Assembly: GCA_913058395.1 (NCBI GenBank)
Contig: CAJXQI010000025.1
Location: 1 to 55,259 of the forward strand
Length of the DNA stretch: 55,259 nt
Direction of reading: 5' to 3'
Source: an uncultured Colwellia sp.
Lineage (GTDB): Bacteria > Pseudomonadota > Gammaproteobacteria > Enterobacterales > Alteromonadaceae
The notes beneath the pieces are model-generated. The model did not search any database. It had not been told where the DNA came from and was given only the letters and a program-made list of their open reading frames with translations. Position 1 is the first letter of the stretch; each line of letters opens with the position of its first letter. Made by a program: the position numbers and the translations under genes. Positions 48,151 to 55,259 of this stretch are shown one piece after another.

Positions 48151-48465
48151 ATGGCGATAAATATCAACAACTTGAACAATACCAATCAAGTAAAGCAAAA
48201 CCTTGAACAACAAGTACAGGCGAAACAACATGTCAGTGCAAATACAAATGCATCACAACAAGCTAAGCTAGCGACTCGTGATTCAGTATCAATTACTCCA
48301 CAGGCAAAGCAATTGAATGAGTTACAAAAAAAAGCGGCTGATTCTCCCGTGGTAAATCAAAAGAAAATAGCTGAACTAAAAAGTGCTATTGCCTCTGGTG
48401 ATTATAAAATCAATCCAGAAAAACTTGCTGCAAGTATTGCTAACTTTGAATTCGATCTTGGCTAA
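48151..48465 (+). CDS. flgM: FlgM, anti-sigma-28 factor
   Basis: This 104-residue protein has the FlgM C-terminal sigma-binding region (KIAELKSAIASGDYKINPEK LA) and a Gln/Asn-rich, probably unfolded N-terminus suited to export. It binds FliA until it is secreted through the finished hook. It has a sigma-28 promoter at 48083-48110 and is 25 bases before flgN. Confidence 0.95.
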   Translation: MAININNLNNTNQVKQNLEQQVQAKQHVSANTNASQQAKLATRDSVSITPQAKQLNELQKKAADSPVVNQKKIAELKSAIASGDYKINPEKLAASIANFEFDLG

Positions 48466-48490
48466 CTTCTAGCTTCAATGGAGTAAAAAA

Positions 48491-48922
48491 GTGTCTGAAA
48501 AAATAATGCCGCAACAATTGGTTTCTCAACAATTATCGCAATTGACGCAATTAGAGGCGTTATTAGCTGCAGAAAAAGATATTCTTCAACAGCAAAATCC
48601 AGACGCTTTAATTCAAATTACTGCAGAAAAAAATAACTTGTTAATCGCTATTCAAGAAGTTGACAACGCCATTGGTCAAAGTTTTGAATTTAAGCAAGAA
48701 AAGTTAGCAGGTAAGTTCAGCAATGAACTTTCCGACATTCAAAGCATTTTAGAACGCTGTAAAAAACTAAATCAAACCAATGGACTGATCATCCACCAAT
48801 CACAATTATCCGTTGAACGTATGAAAACGTCATTATTAATGAGTCATAATAAATCATCAATGACATATGATAGTAAAGGCAAAACATCGGGTGGGTTGAG
48901 TAGCTTAGGTATTAAGGCCTAA
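48491..48922 (+). CDS. flgN: FlgN, chaperone of FlgK and FlgL
   Basis: The 143-residue, helical protein starts at GTG and fits FlgN in length and position after flgM. The segment QLTQLEALLAAEKDILQQQN is typical of the family's first helix, and the C-terminus is flexible. It carries the junction proteins FlgK and FlgL to the export gate. A terminator follows 100 bases on. Confidence 0.9.
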   Translation: MSEKIMPQQLVSQQLSQLTQLEALLAAEKDILQQQNPDALIQITAEKNNLLIAIQEVDNAIGQSFEFKQEKLAGKFSNELSDIQSILERCKKLNQTNGLIIHQSQLSVERMKTSLLMSHNKSSMTYDSKGKTSGGLSSLGIKA

Positions 48923-49025
48923 GTTAGTTATAAACAGGTATTCATTTCGTGAGTTATCTTTCATTCTGAATATACATTTTCCTATACATATAAGCACCCG
49001 CGACATTATCTAAATGGATAAACAT

Positions 49026-49052
49026 AAAAAAGCCAGCTATTGCTGGTTTTTT
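49026..49052. terminator. Bidirectional terminator between flgN and flgP
   Basis: The hairpin CCAGC-TATT-GCTGG is flanked by six A and by six or more T. It separates converging flgN and flgP. Confidence 0.82.
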
Positions 49053-49080
49053 CGTTCCTAATTAATAAAGCTCAATAAGC

Positions 49081-49545
49081 TTAGTAATAGGAAATATTTT
49101 TTATTTCTTGTCTATTCGACGACGCAGTATATATCTCATATACATCTTTAAAATCCAGACTTAACTCGGTGGTGTATGTATCACCAACTGGGTAGCTTTT
49201 TACTACTTTTGCGCCACGAATTATACCTTGTACTGATGTTTTTAACTTTTGATTATCCACAATCAAATTAGACATCGTTGTTTTACCATCAATAGTTTGA
49301 CCATAAACTTGTTCTGCTAACTCAGCATAAGCGGCAATTTTTGAGGCGCTGATAGCCATCAGCATACGCTGGGTTTTGTTTTTTGATTTTTGTAAACTAA
49401 TGGGAGCTTGCCCTATTGCACTCAATACAGGGAAACTTTTAGGCTTAACCGTTTGCCATTCAACATGCTTATCATAAAAGGATGAGCATGCAGATAGCAG
49501 CATTAGACCAATAACAAGAGCGGTGCGTTTTAGTAAAATATTCAT
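49081..49545 (-). CDS. flgP: FlgP, outer-membrane lipoprotein of the flagellar H ring
   Basis: The 154-residue protein has a lipoprotein signal with lipobox LLSAC, followed by a domain with AYAELAEQVYGQTIDGKTTM S and VQGIIRGAKVVKSYPVGDTY, which matches FlgP/LPP20. In Vibrio, FlgP and FlgO form part of the outer-membrane ring around the L ring. It follows flgO by 31 bases. Confidence 0.9.
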   Translation of the reverse strand: MNILLKRTALVIGLMLLSACSSFYDKHVEWQTVKPKSFPVLSAIGQAPISLQKSKNKTQRMLMAISASKIAAYAELAEQVYGQTIDGKTTMSNLIVDNQKLKTSVQGIIRGAKVVKSYPVGDTYTTELSLDFKDVYEIYTASSNRQEIKNISYY

Positions 49546-49576
49546 ATCAAACCTTTATCATTCTACTCGCTGATAA

Positions 49577-50221
49577 CTACTGCTTAATTGCAATAGCGCG
49601 ATCATTTTCGTTTAACATAGCGCTATCACGAATGATCATGCCGTCTTTCATCTTTACATTTTCATTCCGATTATAGTCATCACCAACTACCCAAGACGGA
49701 ATAAAAGATTGCGCAGTAGCCACTACAACTCGAGACTGCATACCAATCATTCGTGCATTCACTATAATGCCTTCTTCTTGCTGCATCATGGTGCCGGTCA
49801 CAACATAGTCAATTATCTGGCGTTCAGGCAACTCTTTCCAGTCTCGGCTAAAAACATAATCGCCATCAGCAGTGACTCGAATATGACCTGTGGTTTTAAA
49901 ATCAATAACAACTAAACCATGGCGCTGCATTTCGTGAACAAAGCTTTCAGATAGTTGATTACCTAACCAATTTGTAGACTCCAAGTTCTCTAAGTCTACA
50001 AATGAAGCAATAGCGATAGGTGTTTTAGGGTTGACGAAGGAGCTGCTTTCTAGCATCTGATAAGCAAGTCCTTTCACCACATCATTTATCGCATGTTTAG
50101 GAAGCTTAAAACTGTCAATTTCTTGCTTATCGCCATATGAAGAGCGATAAAAGTCGTCATTGGATCCCATAGAACACGACATAAGCGCCGGTATAAGTAT
50201 TGCTATAAGCCAATTCTTCAT
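49577..50221 (-). CDS. flgO: FlgO, outer-membrane lipoprotein of the flagellar H ring
   Basis: The 214-residue protein has a lipoprotein signal (LIPALMSC) and the FlgO domain (TPIAIASFVDLENLESTNWL GNQLSESF ... YVVTGTMMQQEEGIIVNARM). It is needed for stable polar flagella in Vibrio. A sigma-54 type promoter lies 56 bases upstream and diverges from flgT. Confidence 0.92.
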   Translation of the reverse strand: MKNWLIAILIPALMSCSMGSNDDFYRSSYGDKQEIDSFKLPKHAINDVVKGLAYQMLESSSFVNPKTPIAIASFVDLENLESTNWLGNQLSESFVHEMQRHGLVVIDFKTTGHIRVTADGDYVFSRDWKELPERQIIDYVVTGTMMQQEEGIIVNARMIGMQSRVVVATAQSFIPSWVVGDDYNRNENVKMKDGMIIRDSAMLNENDRAIAIKQ

Positions 50222-50276
50222 TGAGCTCTCCTCAATTAATACATAAATTTATAATGATAATAGTGCTGATATCAAA

Positions 50277-50291
50277 GCACGATTCGCGCCA
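50277..50291 (-). promoter_or_regulatory. Sigma-54 promoter of flgOP
   Basis: The minus strand reads TGGCGCGAATCGTGC, with GG and GC ten bases apart. The transcript would start near 50265, about 45 bases before flgO. Confidence 0.7.
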
Positions 50292-50311
50292 ATATTTCTT
50301 ACATAATAAAT

Positions 50312-50326
50312 AGGCATAGAACATGC
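50312..50326 (+). promoter_or_regulatory. Sigma-54 type promoter of flgT
   Basis: The plus strand reads AGGCATAGAACATGC, with GG and GC ten bases apart and one mismatch (A for T) at the first base. The predicted transcript start near 50338 excludes the first possible flgT start at 50323. Confidence 0.55.
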
Positions 50327-50370
50327 ATATTCCAAACAAGAAATTGACTCCCTTTAGAAATGAGATATTT

Positions 50371-51609
50371 ATGCGCTTAACATTATTACGCCCAAGTTTA
50401 TGTAGCTTTTATAAGCTAGGTTTTAGCACATTAAAACCAAATATATTAAAACTTAGCTTAATAGTATTGAGTTTAACTACTTATAGTAACGCTAGTGTTG
50501 CCCAGTGGTATGAATCACAAGGTATAGCAACCATAAAGAATGATGACACTAAAACAGCCAAAAATCGTGCTATGCAAAATGCTCTTAAAAAAGCACTGTT
50601 AGTGGCAGGTGCTTCTGTTTCAAGCGTGCAACAAGTGGTTAATGGCTTACTTACTCAAGACGAAATTAGTATTCGAGCTAGCGGTAGTGTTAATTCATTC
50701 GAACTTGTTAGCGAAAATTACACTAACAATTTAGTGACTGTCACAATTCGAGCCGACATATTTCCACAAGAAAAGAAATGTTTTGCCGCCGATTACAAAA
50801 AATCGATGTTATTAACCCGCAGTAACTTGCTGCACCGCGAACAAGCAAGTATTGGTAGCATTTATCAAATAGATAAAACCTTAGTTAAACAACTTGCCAA
50901 TAAAATACAAATGAATGGCATTTACCTTGATACTAAATTAGCACTACAAACCAGAACCGAGTTCTCTCGATTAAACCAAACACTGGCAATGGAAAAGCTT
51001 AAGAGTTTAACCATGTCGTTAGCAAGCATGACCGACAGTCAATATGTACTTTTTTCCGAAATTCAAGATATTTCCATGGCAAACGATGAAAACAATTCAT
51101 GGCAGTTTTGGCAAGACAACGTTTATCAACGTCAGTTTAATATTGCCCTTTATATACATGATGGCAGCACGGGTGAAAGAATTTTAGATAAACAATATCA
51201 AAGCTCAGCACCATGGCAGTTTAATCAACGTCAACAGATTGATGTTTCAAGCCAAAACTTTTGGCTAAGTGAATACGGTCAGCAAATTAGCCAAACTTTA
51301 GATAGCATGGTGACAGATATTGACGAAAATATGATGTGTCAGCCAACACAAGGTAGAATTGTGCAAGTTGCAGGTAACAATATTACTTTTAATTTAGGCA
51401 AAAGACATGGCGTAAAAGTTGGTGACGAATTTTCTCTATTACACGCCAATCACTTTGTCAGTGACGACCATAAATCTTATTCAGGTTTTAATGTGAGCCC
51501 ATATAAAGTTGTTGTTAATGAAGTAACTAACGACAGTGCCAAAGCAACAACTACTGAGCAACATATTATGGATAATGTTCAAATTAATGACTTGGCTGTA
51601 CGTTATTAA
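50371..51609 (+). CDS. flgT: FlgT, periplasmic H-ring protein
   Basis: FlgT surrounds the basal body in the periplasm and helps anchor MotX/MotY and stators. The protein has a signal sequence (hydrophobic LKLSLIVLSLTTYSNA), then VAQWYESQGIATIKND and AMQNALKKALLVAGASVSSV of the FlgT N domain, a middle domain, and a C-terminal segment (VAGNNITFNLGKRHGVKVGD EF). The frame is open from 50323. I use ATG 50371 (412 residues) because the sigma-54 site would start the transcript at about 50338 and GAGAT precedes this ATG. The signal still has a long basic lead, so the start is not certain. Confidence 0.9.
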   Translation: MRLTLLRPSLCSFYKLGFSTLKPNILKLSLIVLSLTTYSNASVAQWYESQGIATIKNDDTKTAKNRAMQNALKKALLVAGASVSSVQQVVNGLLTQDEISIRASGSVNSFELVSENYTNNLVTVTIRADIFPQEKKCFAADYKKSMLLTRSNLLHREQASIGSIYQIDKTLVKQLANKIQMNGIYLDTKLALQTRTEFSRLNQTLAMEKLKSLTMSLASMTDSQYVLFSEIQDISMANDENNSWQFWQDNVYQRQFNIALYIHDGSTGERILDKQYQSSAPWQFNQRQQIDVSSQNFWLSEYGQQISQTLDSMVTDIDENMMCQPTQGRIVQVAGNNITFNLGKRHGVKVGDEFSLLHANHFVSDDHKSYSGFNVSPYKVVVNEVTNDSAKATTTEQHIMDNVQINDLAVRY

Positions 51610-51648
51610 ATAACCTCAACTCCACCCTCAAAAATAAATACTCAAAAT

Positions 51649-51687
51649 AACTTGTCGGTTATTATTTAATTAACCTATCGACAAGTT
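51649..51687. terminator. Inverted repeat downstream of flgT, possible terminator
   Basis: Arms AACTTGTCG and CGACAAGTT, with inner GTTA and TAAC, form a stable hairpin about 40 bases after the flgT stop. A clear T-run is missing, so it may be a weak terminator or a protein site. Confidence 0.45.
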
Positions 51688-51768
51688 AATAATTAAAATC
51701 GTTTAACTGTTGATTATTTTGTGCTTTTTTATAAAATGACGAGATTCACAAAAGTAAAAACTTGTTAA

Positions 51769-51809
51769 GTCCTCATAGTTTAACTGGATAAAACTGCGGC
51801 CTCCTAAGC
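51769..51809 (+). pseudogene. 5' half of a tRNA-Arg(CCT) gene, cut after the anticodon loop
   Basis: The 41 bases match the first part of a tRNA. They comprise the acceptor 5' strand GTCCTCA, TA, a D-arm with perfect GTTT/AAAC stem and AACTGGATA loop, then stem GCGGC and the loop CTCCTAA with anticodon CCT. Only G and C of the 3' stem strand are present; then the sequence departs to AAAGATCCC and no T-arm or 3' acceptor follows. An integrase gene begins 172 bases later. The break is in the anticodon arm, a known crossover site for tyrosine integrases, so this is the likely attachment site. Confidence 0.8.
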
Positions 51810-51980
51810 AAAGATCCCACCCAACAAATCGTTATACATATACGTACAATACTGATATATAAAGAGTTTAATGAAATGAATTATTTTCATTTTATTAAAT
51901 TTCTTGTATAGATTTCGCACTATTTTACACATATCATGCCCTTATTCACTATAACTACACTATTTAAAAGGGCTAATAAA

Positions 51981-53135
51981 ATGACGAAAACAAGGCTGTC
52001 AAAATCAGCAATTAATAACTTAAATTATTCAGGTAAAGTAAAAGACCATTACGATTTAGGCTGTAAAGGTCTTCTCGTTAGAGTTGGGAAAAACAGTAAA
52101 ACTTTTTACATTTATTTAAATAGGGGGATGCATAAGTTAGGAAGTTTTTGTGCTCGTAATAAACATGGCATAGATCTCGACACAGCTAGAGCTGAAGCAA
52201 TAAATTTCCGTAACTTAAATGCAACAGCCCAAACTGGCTTTAAAAATGTCACTTTTTTATATTATTTGGAAAATCAGTATCAAAAGGATGCTATTGGTTT
52301 AGGTAAAACGGTATCTGATGCAACGGTTTCTACCATTAAAAGACAATTCAAACACTGCCATAGCAAGCTCTGCCACAAAATAACTGATGATGATTTTGTA
52401 GAGTTTGTATTTAACAATCCACATTTAAAAGAGAATAGTGTTAGAAAGGCATATTATGCTTTATCAGGGCTATTAAACACTTTAGTTAAAAAGAAGCGTA
52501 TATCCTTGAATCCCCTTGAACCTCGTTCATTAAATGCGGATTCTGAAAGGCCAATAAATACATATTCAATTGATAGAGCTGAAATTATAAAAGACCTATT
52601 AAATGATGACTTTGGTAAAAAATCTAAATATTCAAGAGGCTTTAGTAAAGAAACTCGATTAATTACCGCGCTCGCAATTGACGGTGGATACAGACCATCT
52701 GAGATATATAGGAATACTAAAGATTGCTTTATTTTAGATGAAGAGCCCAGAACACAGGTATTCTCAGAAATATGTAAAACAAGCAAACCTAGAGTTGTGC
52801 CTATTTTCTCAATATATTTAAGCAATGCCATGCAAGATTACTTAAAGAATGGTTATATAGAGAACCAAAAGAAATACATGTTTTATAATAAAACTACCAA
52901 AAGTCATTTTGCTAGCTCATGCTATCGCTCCGTATGGAAAGTGATTAAAGAAAAATACGGTCTAGCAGGTAGGTTTTATGATTTTAGACATACTTTTGCT
53001 ACAGATGCATACAAGGCTACTGGAGATATAAAGCTTGTTGCTGACTTAATAGGCGATAATATTGAAACTGCAAGTAAGTACTACGCTCAAACCAATATAT
53101 CTAGTGCTCGATCAAGATTAGAAAGCATACTTTAG
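51981..53135 (+). CDS. Tyrosine-family site-specific integrase
   Basis: This 384-residue protein has the integrase layout: an N-terminal DUF4102-like arm-binding part (SKSAINNLNYSGKVKDHYD then GLLVRVG), a core-binding helical domain and a C-terminal catalytic domain. R238 (GGYRPSE), R336 and H337 (YDFRHTFAT) and a tyrosine in SKYYAQ (Y367 or, more likely, Y368) are the active-site residues. The first H of the usual HxxR motif is replaced by Y333. I use ATG 51981, which follows AAAAGGG by eight bases; the frame is open from 51936. It stands beside the broken tRNA-Arg and so probably drove insertion of the DNA to its right. Confidence 0.9.
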   Translation: MTKTRLSKSAINNLNYSGKVKDHYDLGCKGLLVRVGKNSKTFYIYLNRGMHKLGSFCARNKHGIDLDTARAEAINFRNLNATAQTGFKNVTFLYYLENQYQKDAIGLGKTVSDATVSTIKRQFKHCHSKLCHKITDDDFVEFVFNNPHLKENSVRKAYYALSGLLNTLVKKKRISLNPLEPRSLNADSERPINTYSIDRAEIIKDLLNDDFGKKSKYSRGFSKETRLITALAIDGGYRPSEIYRNTKDCFILDEEPRTQVFSEICKTSKPRVVPIFSIYLSNAMQDYLKNGYIENQKKYMFYNKTTKSHFASSCYRSVWKVIKEKYGLAGRFYDFRHTFATDAYKATGDIKLVADLIGDNIETASKYYAQTNISSARSRLESIL

Positions 53136-53136
53136 A

Positions 53137-53174
53137 ATAGAGAAAGCGACATTAATCATGTCGCTACTCTATTC
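53137..53174. terminator. Hairpin between the integrase and the STAND gene
   Basis: A long inverted repeat (AATAGAG, AGCGACAT, then ATGTCGCT, CTCTATT) starts right after the integrase stop and lies between two converging genes. It is the likely shared terminator, although its T-run is short. Confidence 0.7.
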
Positions 53175-53220
53175 AACGAAAAAGTTTTCTCACTTCAACA
53201 GCTCAAAACTAACGTACAAA

Positions 53221-55259
53221 TTATATAATTCGTATATTGTCAGCAAAAAACTTACCTTTTTGAGATTGATTTTCTTCTATTGTAAAAGATATTTCTTGGC
53301 CTTCTAGAGATTCGAAATATGCTTTTGAGATCTGAGGGGAGAACCTATTAAAATGTACTAATAAATCTTTATCGTCTGCATGAGTAAAACCGAAGCCTTT
53401 ATCAGTCACTATACTTTTTAAGACACCAGAAACATGATTTTCAGGAAGTCCAAGTACTTCTACAAAAGAAGCTACAAGCTCTAACTTCCCTTTTTTCAAT
53501 GCCTCTGTTCTAAGGTATGAAACCCTATTACCAGCTAAACGTTCAAAAGATGAAAGATCCATTTCACCTTCCACATCATTTAGATGAAAAAATAACTTAG
53601 AAACTTTGGAGTCATTTGGTTTAATAAACCCAAAAGCTTTACTAGTTACAATAGACTCAATAACACCATCCTCTTTGTTACCATTCAATAATCCTTCAAT
53701 AGATGCATATTTTTTTTCAACTGGGTGACCACAAAAATACTTCTTACCTTCGTTGACATATAGTAATGAAACTTTTTTTTCACTTGCCTGATAAGCCATC
53801 CAAGCAAGAAAATAATATGCACGAACATTGAGCTTTTTAAATTTACTTATCGCCGTATTTTCAGATAGTGAATGTTTAAAATAATCGGTAGCCAACGACA
53901 TATTTTTTTCTGAATGATAGAAAATTGCATTATAAAGATAAACTTCCCTTAACCTATATTCTGCTGTTTGATCGCTCTTATTAAGGTTATAAGCTTCATT
54001 AGCAACATTTAGTGCTTGTTTTAATTTTTCTCCAGTTAATGCCCTATCACTGTCTTTGGTTATCTCAGACCATCGTCTGTATAGGTCTGCTAATACAGTT
54101 TTATTTACAACTTCATTTCTGACTTCTTCTCGTTGACACTGGCCTATTTCAATAGCTTTAAGCAAATGAGTTTCTGCACTTTCAAAATGCCCCAGTCTTT
54201 TTTCTATTTCACCAAGCATTCCATATATAGCCCCATCAGTAGGACTAAACTCTAAAGCCTTTTTAAAATAATTAACCGCGCTATCATACTGCTGTCTTTT
54301 TTTCTCAATATTCCCCCAAGTAAACCATAAGCGAGAATCTTTTGGCGATATGCTAGTGGCTTTCATCATTAACTCATCAGCTCTATCATAGAGTTCATAT
54401 TCTGCCTCAAAACTAGCCCAGTTTCGATACACTATTGCAAAATCAGGAGCTATTTCAGATGCTTTAAAATATTCTTTCGATGCTTTCTCATAATCTTTAT
54501 TCTGAGAGTTGTACCTGTGAGCATTTATAATTAGTGTTACTGCAATTTTTTCTTCTTCTGTTGATGCCCCATAGGATGAAAGCGAATATACATATTCATT
54601 ACCCGCCCTCTCTCCTTCATTAACCAAATTTTCGGTAGCATTCTTGCGCTCAGATAGGTTGCGCAATTGCACATTATCTTTTCTTAACTCTGATTGTACA
54701 AAATTTCTCGTTAATGGAAGTAAGTCATATTTTGTCTCTATAAGTTGCCTTTCATCATTTTTTTCATGAGTAGGTATAATTAGGGATGCAACAATAAGCT
54801 TTCTGACAGCCTCATCTAAACTGTCTCCGTCTAGACTTGATACATGTGAAATAATCCCTCTCCCTACAGCATTTTCATATAGAGATAACGAAAACATTAC
54901 GATTTTATCGTTGTCATTTAACGATTCTTCAAATATATATTCGAAGCAAAACTTAACTAGATCACCAGAGGCGGTAGATAATTTATTTATTGCGAAGTTC
55001 AAATCTGCACCAATAGCTACTTGCCCGATAGTCCACTTAATAGCTAATGGGTAACGAAACATTTTAGATACATACTTTTTCAGTATGTCCTCAGGCAACT
55101 TCGCTATGCTATCAATGCCCTTCTCTATAGATACTGCTCTAAAAAGTTTTACTGCATCAGATTCCTCAAGTTCACTCAAAGGCATTCGCCGTTCAATTTC
55201 ACCAAGGCCTAACCTACTTGTAATTAGAACTTTGTTTGGCAAAGGTATATCTTTTATAT
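53221..55259 (-). CDS. STAND/NB-ARC-like NTPase with TPR array and two cold-shock domains, N-terminus off window
   Basis: The frame is open to the right edge (IKDIPLPNKVLITSR...), so the N-terminus is missing and the TTG at 55242 is not a real start. What is visible: KVLITSRLGLGEIERRMPL and a later YPLAIKW, which resemble the end of an NB-ARC NTPase; then a winged-helix-like part; a TPR array (AIVYRNWASFEAEYELYDRA, SRLWFTWGNIEKKRQQYDSA, AIYGMLGEIEKRLGHFESAE); and two cold-shock domains, with KAFGFIKP and LFFHLND near 53590-53640, and KGFGFTHA and LLVHF near 53350-53400. STAND proteins with TPR sensors often act in phage defence. The CSD pair, which binds single-stranded nucleic acid in known proteins, suggests the sensor. 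The effector domain would be off window. The function is an inference. Confidence 0.75.
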   Translation of the reverse strand, partial: IKDIPLPNKVLITSRLGLGEIERRMPLSELEESDAVKLFRAVSIEKGIDSIAKLPEDILKKYVSKMFRYPLAIKWTIGQVAIGADLNFAINKLSTASGDLVKFCFEYIFEESLNDNDKIVMFSLSLYENAVGRGIISHVSSLDGDSLDEAVRKLIVASLIIPTHEKNDERQLIETKYDLLPLTRNFVQSELRKDNVQLRNLSERKNATENLVNEGERAGNEYVYSLSSYGASTEEEKIAVTLIINAHRYNSQNKDYEKASKEYFKASEIAPDFAIVYRNWASFEAEYELYDRADELMMKATSISPKDSRLWFTWGNIEKKRQQYDSAVNYFKKALEFSPTDGAIYGMLGEIEKRLGHFESAETHLLKAIEIGQCQREEVRNEVVNKTVLADLYRRWSEITKDSDRALTGEKLKQALNVANEAYNLNKSDQTAEYRLREVYLYNAIFYHSEKNMSLATDYFKHSLSENTAISKFKKLNVRAYYFLAWMAYQASEKKVSLLYVNEGKKYFCGHPVEKKYASIEGLLNGNKEDGVIESIVTSKAFGFIKPNDSKVSKLFFHLNDVEGEMDLSSFERLAGNRVSYLRTEALKKGKLELVASFVEVLGLPENHVSGVLKSIVTDKGFGFTHADDKDLLVHFNRFSPQISKAYFESLEGQEISFTIEENQSQKGKFFADNIRII

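Larger units (their letters stand above)
51610..51980. other. Gap between flgT and the integrase: end of the flagellar locus
   Basis: This 371-base AT-rich stretch has no gene. It contains an inverted repeat after flgT (51649-51687) and the 5' half of a tRNA-Arg gene (51769-51809). After the tRNA break it turns into unmatched sequence up to the integrase, which I take as the first DNA of the integrated element. Confidence 0.6.

Noticed and set aside
51936-51980. Integrase start at 51936
   Set aside because: No ribosome site precedes it, while ATG 51981 follows AAAAGGG at good distance.
55240-55242. TTG as the start of the STAND-TPR-CSD protein
   Set aside because: The frame is open through the window edge and the protein begins mid-way in an NTPase fold, so the true start is outside.
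1-55259. Insertion sequences or rRNA genes in the window
   Set aside because: I saw no transposase frame and no rRNA-like sequence; the only RNA gene trace is the tRNA-Arg half at 51769.

Overview
The window is the large polar-flagellum locus of an AT-rich marine gammaproteobacterium, most likely in the Alteromonadales (Colwellia/Thalassotalea-like). This placement rests on gene order, the FlrABC control circuit, FlhF/FlhG, H-ring genes flgOPT, cheV-cheR beside flgB, and AT-rich codon use. I ran no database search, so it is an inference from family knowledge.

Layout. Positions 1-24,000, all minus strand, carry the 5' tip of cheY, fliA, flhG, flhF, flhA, then flhB-fliR-Q-P-O-N-M-L-K, fliJ-I-H-G-F-E, and the regulators flrC-flrB and flrA. 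Positions 24,340-27,411 are a plus-strand insert in this minus-strand block: a 94-residue protein of unknown function, fliS, a fliT-like gene, and a flagellin with an internal zinc-metalloprotease domain (flagellinolysin). Positions 27,518-34,162 (minus) hold fliD, flaG and two near-identical flagellins with a TPR-SGNH hydrolase gene between them. Positions 34,415-47,208 (minus) hold flgL-K-J-I-H-G-F, flgE-D-C-B, cheR and cheV. Positions 47,384-48,922 (plus) hold flgA-flgM-flgN. flgP-flgO (minus) and flgT (plus) diverge at 50.2-50.4 kb.

Regulation. Reading for GG-N10-GC finds sigma-54 type sites before flhA, fliK, fliE, flrB, the 94-residue gene/fliS, flagellin B, flgF, flgO and flgT, with a weaker one before flgB. 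TAAAGTTT-N11-GCCGATAA type sigma-28 sites precede flagellinolysin, flagellin A and flgM. This is the Vibrio-type hierarchy: FlrA plus sigma-54, then FlrBC plus sigma-54, then FliA held back by FlgM. Several of these promoters also help decide start codons.

Right edge. At about 51.77 kb the flagellar locus ends at the 5' half of a tRNA-Arg(CCT) gene cut just after the anticodon loop. A tyrosine integrase follows, then a gene running off the window that encodes the end of a STAND/NB-ARC-like NTPase, a TPR array and two C-terminal cold-shock domains. This looks like the edge of an integrated island, possibly carrying a defence gene. The least explained items are this STAND-TPR-CSD protein, the TPR-SGNH protein between the flagellins, the flagellinolysin with its own sigma-28 promoter, and the 94-residue gene.
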